Source of the DNA: Gnetum montanum
Taxonomy: Eukaryota > Streptophyta > Gnetopsida > Gnetales > Gnetaceae
Assembly: GCA_015680685.1 (NCBI GenBank)
Contig: MNCI01001841.1
Span: 80,181 to 122,943, forward strand
Direction of reading: 5' to 3'
Length of the DNA stretch: 42,763 nucleotides
A program made the translations under genes and the position numbers. Shown in pieces: positions 11,262 to 21,113 of this stretch. How positions within the stretch are numbered: position 1 is the stretch's first letter; each line of letters begins with the position of its first letter. The notes under the pieces are model-generated. The model was not told the DNA's origin. It ran no database searches and worked only from the letters and a program-made list of their open reading frames with translations.

Positions 11262-12680
11262 GGTTCCTCCTGAATTAATGTTGTTATTTTAAGATCTATC
11301 CTCTAGGCTACATGTGAATGAGTATCAAATTTGAAGGCAACTACATTAAATGGGGCTACTCATGCTATTTATATTGCTAATTTTCTTATTGATACCATCA
11401 GCCCATTAATCCCACTTGCACAAGTTCCTAAAGAAGTTTTCCTGCCAAAGTTTACTAAGTATATTGAAGACTTTGATCTCATGAATCATGTTATTTTCTT
11501 TCATAATAAGTGCATGCTATTAACAAACTATTTTCATACCATTTAAGGAGGTTTTTAAATTTACTAATAGGAAAGGTACTAGTCCTCATAGAATGTAGGA
11601 GAAATAGTAGCTTTGGTCAATTAAACTTCACTAACATCCTCATCCACCAACAATAATGTTAAGAAAAATTTCTTGAATATAGGTTAATAAAGGAGGTATT
11701 CCAAAGATTGGTTAAAATATCACAAGTTTAATATGATCTACACTCACTGCTATAACATGTTATTGAGAGATGGATACATAATCCTAAAGCAAGTCTTGGA
11801 GGAATCACAGGCTAGATTCAGATGCTTGCAAACTCTAGCCATAGATCCTTCTTAACATATAGAAAGAGATTCACCAATCCTAATGTGGTATGATTCTAAC
11901 AAATTCTACTATTATCATAAAGCTATAAGTTATGACATAAATGATGGTAATGCACTCAAAGATGATATTCATGCTCCTATTAGAAAAGGGAGACTAGTCT
12001 TCAATATACCAGTTTAACCTAATAATTAAGACATGCATATCTTTTAAGTTCCCTTGAATTCCCATTTAAAGGAAGTATATGCATTCTACCTTAACCTAAA
12101 GGTGATTGTTCCAAAATCCTATTTTTTATTTAGACAAATATCTCTCAAACCAAAACCCAAGTATTCTAACAAACTAATCCTTCTAAATCAAAGAAACCTT
12201 TTGTCATCAATCTTACAGTTTACAGTTTCTTTACTTTGGTTACCCAAAAAAGATAAAGAACACCATTTGTCATAGATCTAACATCATACTATGATTCTTC
12301 TCTTGCTCCTCAAAATTCCATAAATTTTAACTTTCCATCACCACCAAGAAGTAGGTTGCCTTTGCCTACTCCACTTCTAACTAGTTCTTCCCTTGTTTTA
12401 TCTTATGTAGTGTCTTCTTCATCATGCCACTTATCTTCATGCACCTCACAGGAACCACCATTACTTCCTACTCCACATCTCCAATTCGTATCATTAATTG
12501 AGCCTAAAAAAAGATAATGTCTAATAAGGGAAAAGAGAAAGATAAATCCAATAAGAAATCTTTCCCATATTGAAAGAAGAATATGGCATTCCAAGAGCTT
12601 CACAATAGGTACTTTAGTTTTTCCTCCTACACCAACTACCAATGATGTAACCCTTGAGGGTAAAGATTTATCTTAAGTTG
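11262..12680 (+). pseudogene. Decayed Ty3/gypsy gag, central and C-terminal part (element E1)
   Basis: Resumes after the solo LTR. The frame at 11331-11546 contains VPKEVFLPKFTKYIEDFDL, matching the xPKFxKYDGxxDP stretch that opens the Retrotrans_gag domain of plant gypsy elements, followed by a helix with FFHNK and LLTNYF. Beyond 11546 the frame is lost to stops and shifts; 12054-12275 is a short open piece with no motif. With 9640-10271 it forms one gag split by the solo LTR. Confidence 0.5.
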
Positions 12681-12688
12681 AAACAACA

Positions 12689-13480
12689 ATGAAATTAAAG
12701 GGAATAAATATCCCTCTCTTTGATCTCTTCTCATATTTTAAGAAGCATTGTTTGACATTAGAGGTTTTTAGGTCCATCACTATTCTAGTAAATATCCAAC
12801 TAAATGTCCAAGCTATTTCATTAGTGTTGAACACTTCAAAATATAAGGAAGATTGCCTGGTATTCAAAGGGAACACCATAAAGACTCATCTTTTGATAGG
12901 TGGAATATGTTAACTTCATATCTATACCATGATACAAATTGAGGACAATATGATGCTACCTCTAGTGCATGTGATTGATGGAGTTAGATTCAATGTCATC
13001 TCATGGGTGATCTTTGAGCATCTCAACATTGGAAAATAGGTCATATACTCTAACTATAACTTCTCATTACTTTTATTTAGTGGACCTATAGTAGAGACCT
13101 TAGGGGCTATAAAATTTCTCTTTTTAGTAGAAAGTTGGATTACAAGGCTATCTTTGTAGTTATTAAAGATTCATTAGGTATATCATTGAGCGATTTCCTC
13201 ATTTATACACTAGGAGATACATTTTCCATGCAAGGATAAAGGAAGTAATCATTTGCATTGATTAATCACCCTCATAAAAAATCACACTAGACTCCCAACC
13301 CATTACCATGGATTAAACATCCTCGTTAAAAATCATTGATGAGTCCAGCATTAGCATTCCTTTGTCCTCTAACACTTATGAACTCATAGACCTAGGCTTC
13401 AATGAATTAAACATTGTGAAATTCGTTAGAAGTGATAAGGGTTCTACCTATTTCCAAGTCAAGAAAACCATCACTAAAAT
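12689..13480 (+). pseudogene. Probable decayed gypsy protease region (element E1)
   Basis: The frame starting at 12689 reads KLKGINIPLFDLFSYFKKH and continues past its TAA (12911-12913) into sequence with VHVIDGVRFNVISWVIFEHL, then SGPIVETLGAIKFLFLVE. That order (substrate loop, hydrophobic strand, then a GxxxxxLGxI strand) resembles the retropepsin region of plant gypsy elements, but the Asp-Thr/Ser-Gly active site is not recognisable. A further open piece near 13340-13485 has no identified role. RT and RNase H are missing between here and the integrase tail, so an internal deletion is likely. Confidence 0.3.
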
Positions 13481-13485
13481 GTTCC

Positions 13486-14140
13486 CTACTTGAAAATTGT
13501 GTCATATTTACCCTATTATCCTCATGTTTTTAATCTATCTTCCAACTTTATCTTAATTAGCTATGTTTTCCCATTTCATTTACTTTACATCATTTTATCT
13601 CTCATTATTTCTTTTCTTTACTTTATGTTTTTTGTTACTATCTTTAATGTTTTAAACATTATTTTAACTACTACTTTATTTCATTTCATTTTGCACCTTA
13701 GCTATCAAAATTGAAAACCATAAGACCATAAACATATAAAATAGAAAATCTATAAACACAACCATTTATCACTTCACCATAGTTCCCTATACCATAGTTT
13801 TTAATCTTGAAAGTGTTCATATAAATACATATCAAACATAAATAATTTCATCTAGCAAAGACACCAAGACCAAAAGCAAAGTTAACATCCCATTACTATT
13901 ACTTCTTTATCCTCTTTTCCACAAGCATCCTATCTTTAGTTCTTATGGTTCCCATATTTCATTTATCTTTTTCTACATCATTCATTTATCATTATTTTCC
14001 AATTCCAATGAGCAATTTTTTCCTTAATAAATTATGAATCTACCATCATCATCCTACCCTTCCTCAAGCCATTATCAACCTAACTGCTATGATTTTGAGC
14101 ACCTCATCTATGCCTAGATAGGGGCATATTGTTATCTAAA
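13486..14140. other. Pyrimidine-rich, low-complexity sequence between gypsy fragments
   Basis: Dominated by T-rich and CT-rich runs. The plus-strand frame 13490-13714 is a Phe/Leu/Ile-rich translation of these runs, so its hydrophobic look is a composition effect. RT and RNase H of element E1 would be expected here, but I find no trace. Confidence 0.45.
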
Positions 14141-14149
14141 ATCAATATT

Positions 14150-14415
14150 TAAAATCATAAAGAAGCTATGACTCATCACTGTGACAAAGATATCAAACAA
14201 AGGAAGATCAAAGAAAGTGATCTTATCTTGGGACATTTTCCTAATGCTGAGACATCCAAGTTCTATACAAATTGGTAAGGTCTCTTCATCATCCTAAAGA
14301 ACCTTGGCAATGGAGCATACTATTTTGTAGACTTAGATGAATATATACATTCAAATCCTATGAAAAGAGCCTAATCCAAAGGTTACTACATTTTTAAAAA
14401 GGTTAAGAAAAAGAA
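14150..14415 (+). pseudogene. C-terminal end of a gypsy integrase (GPY/F-type region)
   Basis: One plus-strand frame, with stops, reads through AMTHHCDKDIKQRKIKESDL, ILGHFPNAETSKFYTNW, then GLFIILKNLGNGAYYFVDLD and an Asn-Pro-Met-Lys ending before LKGYY-like residues. This follows plant Ty3/gypsy integrase tails: the Arg/Lys-rich helix, the GDLVLR-like strand, the GPYxVxK block, the Gly-Ala-Tyr strand and the PxNxxxLKxYY end. It is probably the 3' end of the pol of element E1, whose RT is deleted. A purine-rich run at 14396-14425 follows and could be a decayed polypurine tract. Confidence 0.5.
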
Positions 14416-14425
14416 AAAAAAAGAA

Positions 14426-15234
14426 AAAATATTCATCAAATTTTTTCTAACCATTACCTTTTACTTTAATTCTATTTTATTGCATTGATTTCAATTTTCT
14501 CCCTATCTTACTTTTCGTCCTTTCTTTCTCTCCTTTTTTCTATTTTCTACTATTATTTTTCTACATCTCTATCATATAACTTCCTCTATTTTCTCAATCT
14601 CTACTTGTCCTATTCTACTAATATTTATTTTACAAGAACACTATGGCAAGGATGTTTATTAGCTCTCTACCTCACAGAGAGTGCAATGAGTGTTTTTCCA
14701 TTTTTACTTCATGTGAGGGTATGTTATATTTGAGTGGGAAAGAAAAAGACTTATCAATTCATCAAATTATCAATCATTAACATCATTAGAAAATGGAATT
14801 TAGTCATGCCCCACTTTTGTGGCATAGCACCGAAACTTAATGTATAGGTGATGTCTCTTATTTCTTTCAATATTTTATTTTTTCTTAGTTTTACAACTCT
14901 ATATTTCATCTATCTTTTTCATGTTTCTTCATTCTTCCTCTAATTCCCCTTCCTATCTCATTCTCTTTCTCCCATTAGTAAATTAGTGAAGGTTGAGCAA
15001 ATTTGTTCTATTCCAATAAGGATAGGATGTGAAACATCATTAATGGCATTCTTTTGGCCATCTTGTATGTATTCGTGTAAGGGTATGTTGAGAGTTTAAG
15101 TATGATAGGATGTGAAACATCATTAATGACATTATTTCAACCATTTTGTATGTATGATTTAGCCATGCCCTCTTTTGTAGCATAATACCATCCTCATTGA
15201 AACATCTCAAGAAAATCCATATGGCAAAATAGCG
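14426..15234. other. Pyrimidine-rich 3' flank with two pairs of direct repeats
   Basis: Noncoding. One repeat pair lies at 15021-15073 and 15104-15156 (GATAGGATGTGAAACATCAT plus about 30 more bases). The other is at 14800-14834 and 15159-15192 (around CATGCCC and TTTTGTGGCATAG or TTTTGTAGCATAA). They could come from a decayed 3' UTR or LTR of element E1. The plus frame 14485-14733 is Ser/Phe/Tyr-rich translation of CT-rich DNA and is not taken as a gene. Confidence 0.45.
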
Positions 15235-15960
15235 GGGTGATAGGGTGTTCTTAGTTTATGTTCTACTCCCAAACACTACATGAGTTTATGAAAGGTAATG
15301 CCCGTAAAGTGAGTGTCATTATCTAAAATGAGTGCACATGGCAATCCAAACCTGTTCATGATTTGTTGTTGAACAAACTACGCAGCTATGGTTGAGGAAT
15401 AGTCGATGACATTTGCCACCTCTACCCACTTGGTGTAGTAGTCCACTGCAACAATGATGTATGCCTTCCTATTTGACATGGGTGCAATGGGGCCCATGAA
15501 GTTGATGCCCCAAATGTTGAAGGGTTCAAGTGGCTAAATCCATTGTTGAGGTCCCATCATTCTTGTCATCATCCCACCATCTCTTTGACATCGATCACAT
15601 GAGCAGATGAACCATTGAGCATCTCTGAAGAGTGTAGGCTAGTAGTATCCCATGAGTAGGATCTTAATGGCCATGCACCTTATTGCATAATGGCCCCTAC
15701 AAGGGCCCTCATAAGCATCTTGGAGGATGCATAGTTGATCTACATCAGGGATGCACCATTGAACCAAGCCATCTACACACACCTTGTAAAGGTGTCCATT
15801 AATTTCCATGAAGTGCTTGGCTCTGTGAAGAAAATATTATTTCTTCTAATGATCCAAATCCTTTGGTATCTATTGTGTAAGAAGATAAGTAAGGATGTCA
15901 TTAAACCAATTCGCTTCTATGGGAGCCTCCTTCGTGACTACTCCAGCAAAGAGGAGTTCA
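15235..15960 (-). pseudogene. Integrase of Athila-like element A, truncated, first catalytic Asp lost
   Basis: Read on the minus strand, with a few stops: HLYKVCVDGLVQWCIPD and CSCDRCQR give the HHCC zinc-binding part; WGINFMGPIAP is the start of the catalytic core, where family members have WGIDFMGP, so the first catalytic Asp is Asn (codon at 15501-15503); DYYTKWVE follows; ILDNDTHFTG (about 15305-15335) holds the second catalytic Asp, with Gly of DNG changed to Asp; HKLRTPYHP comes next. The usual continuation after YHP, with the catalytic Glu, is absent, so the element is broken off at about 15235. The C-terminal domain and 3' LTR are missing. Confidence 0.8.
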
Positions 15961-15999
15961 TTTGGAAACTAGTCAAAGAGTGGGCTCTTCTCCTCCATG

Positions 16000-16290
16000 C
16001 TATTCCATTGTAATCGAGACAAGTGATCGAACCACCACATTCTCACTTTCCTTTTTGTCTACCATAGTAAGATCAAATTCTTGAAGGATCATGAGCCATC
16101 GTATGACACGGGGGCTCACCATTGGTTTGTTCATAAGAAATCGGATGGAATTGTGGTCCATATGCACAAACACCTTGTATCTGAGCACATAGTGTTGGAA
16201 CTTTTCCAAGGTGAACACCACTACCATTAATTCCTTTTCAGTGGTGGTGTAATTTATTTGAGCACCCACAATACTTCAACTTTTACAATG
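16000..16290 (-). pseudogene. RNase H domain of element A
   Basis: An open minus-strand frame of 89 codons (16000-16269) reads INYTTTEKELMVVVFTLEKF, VFVHMDHNSIRFLM, VIRWLMILQEFDLTMVDKK and ENVVVRSLVSI. These are the RNase H blocks of Ty3/gypsy polyproteins; the Athila-type consensus has NYATTEKELLAVVFALEKFR, TDHxALxYL, RWxLLLQEFD, KGxEN and VADHLSR. The usual TDH is MDH and the final VADHLSR block is altered. It lies between RT and integrase, the normal gypsy order. This is the most open part of the pol of element A. Confidence 0.85.
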
Positions 16291-17275
16291 CATGTAATAT
16301 GGATGTTTTTGGTCATCCAACTGTGTGAGCACAACCCCCAATGCATAATAAAATGCATCCTTCATGATGTGGAATGGTCTAGACCAATCGAGAGCTCATC
16401 GAATTGGAGTCTCTATGGGTTTTTACTTTAGCATCTGAAATGCAGATTCACATTCCCTAGTTTAGACAAATGGGGTGTCTTTCTTGGTCAGTTCCACCAA
16501 CAGCTTGGCAATCTTTGAATAATTCTCGATGAAGCTTCGATAGTAACCAATGTGTCCAAGTTCCTTACAGTTCCTAGCTAACTGGTAATTCCTTCGATAA
16601 CCCTAATTTTCTTAGGATCCACTCGGATCCCTGCTTGTAAAATTCGATGTCCCAAAACAATGCCTTCTTGGACCATTAGGTGGATCTTTTGCCAATTGAG
16701 TCATAAGTTAGTTTCCATACATCACTTCAAAACTTGCTTAAGGTAGTCTAAGGCTTGCTCGAATTTTTCTCCATAGGTGGAGAAGTCATTCATAAAAACT
16801 TCTACACCATTGCCGATTTGCTGTTGGAAGATGCTAAGGATAAGGATTTGGAAGGTTGCGAGCACATTACACAAGCCAAAGGGCATCTTCCTATATGCAA
16901 AAGTCCCTTAGGGGCTCATAAACATTGTCTTGACCTGGTCCTTTAGTGCAATTTGGATTTGGTTATAGCCACTATAACCATTCAAGAAGCTATAGTAATA
17001 ATGCCCAGAAATGGTATCCAACACCTAGTCCACAAATGGGAGTGAAAAATGATCCTTAAAGGTTGCCATGTTTAGTAATTGAAAATCGATACAGACCTTC
17101 CATTTGCCATTATTTTTGGCACAATAAAGAGTGGGCTAACCCACTCGCTATCCACAATGGGCTAGATGAATCCCACTTTCAGCAATTGCTCAATTTCATC
17201 TTTAACAAGTTTTTTAAGTCTGAGATTCAATCGTCTTTGTAGCTATCATCGTGGCTTCATGGAAGGATCGATATA
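16291..17275 (-). pseudogene. Reverse transcriptase of element A, catalytic YxDD-type box mutated
   Basis: The minus strand shows the ordered RT blocks with stops between: LKKLVKDEIEQLLKVGFI, WVSPLFIVPK, then FAYRKMPFGLCNVLATFQ, VEVFMNDFSTYGEKFEQAL, and VLGHRILQAGIRVDPKKI. Athila-type elements carry FMDDFSVFG at the active site; here it is FMND (16785-16796), with the first of the paired Asp residues changed to Asn at 16788-16790. The block with the other catalytic Asp is too decayed to place. With in-frame stops and this substitution the domain is dead. Confidence 0.82.
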
Positions 17276-17559
17276 GATTCAATGTTAGCATACCCTAGGA
17301 TCAATCCATGCTAACTTAGGATATAACCATGTGAAGGTAGTCAACCACTTATTTACTGTCCTTAGCAACTTCTTCTTTTGCTCAAGAGCAAGAGTGGCAT
17401 TGATTATTACTGGCTTACCATTTTGCAAAAATGCATATTCCAGATTGACTGGTAAGGCCTTTAGTTCTAGGGGCTTCTATTTAAAGCTTTCAGGGATCTG
17501 CTACTTTCCCCAATTGGTAGCATCATTAGTAGTGGAAAGTTATTGATGGACCTATTCCA

Positions 17560-18260
17560 ATTCATCTATGCTCTCCATATAGGTACATACAAGGCTCTTG
17601 AAGGGTTCCATGCATAGGGTGCCACTATCAGAATCAGCAGTTAGCCACTGGGTGCCTTCTTGATTAATGGTTGCTATGTACAGGAATCATTGAATTTGTG
17701 ATTTGGCGGCACATCAACTGCACATTTGAATGGATGTTCACTCAATGGACCAAAGTTGCTGCACATAGTTGCACCCGGAGTCACTGTACGTGATTCATGA
17801 AACATGATTCTTCTTGATCTTTCCAAAGGGATTTTCCTTAGAAATTTCAAGGGAGAGATCTTAGAGTCCCAAACATGCATCCACCGTGCTGAGCCATGCT
17901 CTTCCCATTATAATCGGGAAGTCCCCCTTGTAGTTATCAACATAGAGCACTAAGAAATCGGTAGGGTAGGACCACCCACAAATGGTAATCACAATATCTT
18001 CTACTAATCCCAAGGGAACGATAATGGATAGGTCTACTAACGTGAGCTAAATATTGCTCTCCTTCAATGGGGGCAAGTTCCAATTCTTATACATATCATG
18101 TGAAATCAGGTTGATACCTGACCCCAAATCCAAAAGAGCTTTGCATGGCTAGTTCCCTGCTACCTAAAGGTATATGAGGGGGCTTTCTAGATCAACCAAT
18201 TTCCAAGGGAGATGACCCACCTTAATCCAATACATCACAACATGTGTTAACATGACGGTT
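17560..18260 (-). pseudogene. Aspartic protease region of element A
   Basis: Minus-strand translation gives ALLDLGSGINLISHDMY (about 18101-18150), the retropepsin active site. The Athila group carries DLGAS in place of the common DTG or DSG, and DLGSG fits that. Downstream come LVDLSIIVPLGLVEDIVI, TDFLVLYVDN and FPIIMGRAWLSTVDACL, the conserved FxxLxGRxWL strand-turn at the end of the domain. Stops interrupt the frame. It sits between gag and RT, as expected for a gag-PR-RT polyprotein. The segment 17276-17560 toward RT is spacer with no motif. Confidence 0.8.
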
Positions 18261-18369
18261 TGCACGTTGGAAGGTGTTTGGTTCAAAGGTTGCTTGAAGG
18301 ATTGAGTGTCAAAGGTAGTTGGAGATGTAGGGGCACTGGCCACAGATGAGTGTGAGGGTGTGTTTAGGT

Positions 18370-20745
18370 TATTAAGCTAGAAAAAAGAATTTTTCCATGG
18401 TTTTGATTCTAACCCACTCAGCTGGGAAGCCAGCTGTAGATTGAAAACCTTTGTGGCATTACTCTGTTGTGGCTGTGGAGGTATTTCTCCCAGCATGGGT
18501 AAAGCAGGAGGTAATTAAGTTGAGGATTGATGGATAGGTATGGCAAAAGGGGTTAGAAGATGATAGTGTAGATGTGGGTTTTTCCTGTTAGGTCATGGAG
18601 ATTTGGCCCGAAAGTATTCTGGAGGGTAGTAATGATTTTGGAAGGTTGTGTGACTAGAAGAGTCCTATTGGGAGATTGGTTGTTGAATGTAGTACCCATA
18701 AGGATCCAGCTACCAATAAGCATACTGCTGCCTTGGGGGTGGCATCCCCCATGACTATGGATGCTTCCATTGCTAGTAGTGCTCACACAATTGTGGCAGA
18801 GCTCCACTTGGATAATATCCCTATTGCTAGTGGAATTGCCTAGAATTGCCTTGGGGATAAGGCAATTTCCAAGGTGTTTGCCTTTTTGTTAAGCGAGGGT
18901 TTAGAGCGTACATCCTAGATTCTTGCAAATGTGATACCATGGGGTAACATCCTTTAGGATGTTCATATTGGCATATGTCACATCCATTTTCTTCCTTGGT
19001 GTCCAATTCTACAATGTTTTCTACTGCAAAAACCTTGCCCTTACCTTTATGGTAGGCATGTTCAGCCTCTTTTCTCCTTTGACGATGCAGATCATTACTC
19101 TATTCTTTGGATGCTTCTGTAATTTTTAGAACATTTGAAATTTTTCATCTAAAGAATCCCACATCTTATCCACCTTGGCTGAAATTTTAGAAGTGAGTTT
19201 TTGTATGGGTAAAGTTTTCCTGTTCACCGCTGCATCCAGAGATGACTCCTCCTCACCTTCATAGAATCAGATCTCTCTCTTCCGAATGGAAGGGTCCTGA
19301 TAATATTCCTCTATGCTTTCCCATTTTTGTAGTTCTTTCTCTTCCTTGGCTACTCACTCAATTAATTGCTAAATTTGATGAGCCCTTAACTTAGATAGCC
19401 ATCCTTAAATGTAAACACCAAGAGTCCTTCTTGTTTTAAAATGGATCCCATCTATGACATGGCGGAGCTACTCCCGCTGAGAGTAGCCATGACCAGGGCA
19501 TCAGTGCACCAATGAGTAATATATGTTCATGGCTACATCTAAAGGCTCGTGGCTACCTTGTTTCCACCCATGGATTTATTATCTCAAATTAGACATCCTG
19601 GGGTAAGTTTGGTATTTGTTATTAAAGAAATCTAGCATCGTATTCCATTGCCTGATGAATTTCAGCTCTAAAGATTGGTACCAGGTTTCTACCTCCTTGA
19701 TGAGTGTTTAGGGGGATAGCTTGAGTTTCTACCATTCATTTTCAATATTTTGTAGGGTGTAGGCATCATGAAATTCTTTTAGGTGAGTCTACGGATCATA
19801 GTTATATCCCCCTTCAAACCTAGGAATGTTGTTCATGTCAAGGTGCTTGATTCGGCTATCTCACAAATTCCTGGTAGGTATGTGAACTAACTCTACTATG
19901 TTGAGCATGCTTCAAGAGGCAAGAAACTATTCATCAAAGTCATGGTACTGATGATGGCCATGGCATCCATGAAAATCTCTGCTACCTCTCCTTTTTTGAT
20001 GGTGATCCTCCTGTGACTGCTCATGCCCTCGGTCATGCCATCCTTGTTGACCTCCTCAATCATCATCATCACGATCCCTTATATGATGGTTGTGGGTAGA
20101 TTTAGAACCTAATGAAGCTAAGGTGAAAAGAGGGGAATGAGTAGAGGGGAAGGGATTTCCACCCCCACTATGTCGATCACCTCCTCTTCCATGACAACAA
20201 CCTCGACTATCACATCCATCTTCACCTTCGTCATGATCTCCTCTGAGAGATCCCTTAGCATCCTTGAACTCCTCATCACTTGAACCTCTATTTTGTATGA
20301 CGGATCAAATGTTCTAATGTGGGGGAAAAGATTCAAAAGAATGGAAACTATGAGGAATAGGTCCCTCATCATCATGTTGGGTTGGCAAGGATAAAGGGTT
20401 ATTGGACTGTTTGCCCTTTGCTCATTCATGGTGTTGTGCCTGCTGCAGGTCTTGCTTACGCTGTACTTCATTTGGATGATAGTCTTGATAATCGTGATCC
20501 TCCATCATGTACTCCTCAACATGGTCTTGAATTTCCAATCTAGTAAGATTTTGGAGTAGCATTCTGCGAAATGATCGATCAAGGGGCAATATAATGTTTC
20601 CCTCCATGTCTCGCCATCGCATTTGCTCATCTTGATGCAAGATGAAGGTGAATCGAGGTATATACTCATCTTCATGAGTATATATCACGCAACATTCCTA
20701 GGTCAATTGTGGGTTGAATTTTTCTCACTTGTGAGAAGAAGACAT
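18370..20745 (-). pseudogene. gag of Athila-like element A
   Basis: The probable start is the ATG at 20745-20743 (MSSS), matching the start of the gag of element B. N-terminal segment: YIPRFTFILHQDEQMRWRD, almost the same as in B. A charged Arg/Gly/His/Asp-rich linker lies at about 19950-20250. Core Retrotrans_gag domain at about 19380-19860: IPRFEGGYNYDP, HLKEFHDAYTLQNIENEW, KLKLSP, IKEVETWYQSLELKFIRQW, then CPGHGYSQRE. The zinc knuckle CDICQYEHPKGC lies near 18945-18990, with compact spacing C-X2-C-X3-H-X3-C. The C-terminal tail is Gln/Pro/Trp-rich (18500-18830). Many stops and shifts break it. Gag would form the cytoplasmic virus-like particle. Confidence 0.85.
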
Positions 20746-20887
20746 ATTAGTAATAACAACAAATAACTTGGTGTGCCTTACTCTTACCTAAGTCACCTAG
20801 CGTGAGTAGATTTTGATGTAATAGATCCATTCCAATGAGGTAAGTGATGATCTTGCTAAGGCTAGATAGTGCACAGAAGACTAATAG

Positions 20888-20905
20888 TCCCCAAAAATAG
20901 TGTCA
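20888..20905 (-). other. Decayed tRNA-Asp primer-binding site, internal copy (element A)
   Basis: Plus strand TCCCCAAAAATAGTGTCA aligns over 18 bases with the complement of the tRNA-Asp PBS (TCCCCGGCAACGGCGCCA); six of the seven differences are G-to-A or C-to-T. One base separates it from TGATGAG at 20907. This PBS joins the partial LTR copy to the leader of element A. Confidence 0.75.
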
Positions 20906-20906
20906 A

Positions 20907-21037
20907 TGATGAGTGGTGAGGTACCCCTATGTCCAACCATATGAATCATGAGCGTTCACGTGCGACTCGGTCGAATTTCGAAGACTACAAGCACTTACGT
21001 ACACAGAATTCTAGCTAGCAAAACCTCAGTTACAATG
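20907..21037 (-). repeat. Extra 131-bp copy of the LTR 3' end (U5) in element A
   Basis: Collinear with 21114-21244, the end of the true LTR, with about 16 differences in 131 bases, 14 of them transitions. It starts at the family-conserved LTR end (TGATGAGTGG) and stops exactly where the tRNA-Asp copy begins (21038). It is therefore a partial LTR lying between the tRNA copy and the internal PBS. Confidence 0.88.
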
Positions 21038-21112
21038 GTCATTGTAGTATAGTGGTTAGTATTCCTACCTATCATGTGGATGACCTGGTTTTGATCCCTG
21101 ACAACGATGCCA
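21038..21112 (+). other. Full-length tRNA-Asp copy with CCA embedded between two LTR ends
   Basis: A 75-nt sequence matching plant tRNA-Asp along its full length: 5' acceptor GTCATTG, D-arm region GTAGTATAGTGGTTAGTA, anticodon arm at 21062-21078, T-arm GGTTTTGATCC, 3' acceptor CAACGAT, discriminator G and CCA (21110-21112). Length equals 72 plus CCA. Differences from the tRNA are G-to-A and C-to-T, including the anticodon (GTC to ATC, 21071-21073) and both acceptor strands, so it cannot work as a tRNA gene. Nuclear tRNA genes do not encode CCA, and the 3' 18 bases fall exactly where the PBS should be. It is best explained as a reverse-transcribed primer tRNA. Confidence 0.92.
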
Positions 21113-21113
21113 A

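Noticed and set aside
13490-14733. Hydrophobic plus-strand frames that look like membrane proteins
   Set aside because: They are translations of CT- and T-rich runs, giving Phe, Leu, Ser and Tyr by composition alone.
21038-21112. A functional tRNA-Asp gene
   Set aside because: The anticodon is ATC instead of GTC, stems are broken by transitions, CCA is encoded, and it sits exactly between LTR ends; it is a copied primer, not a gene.
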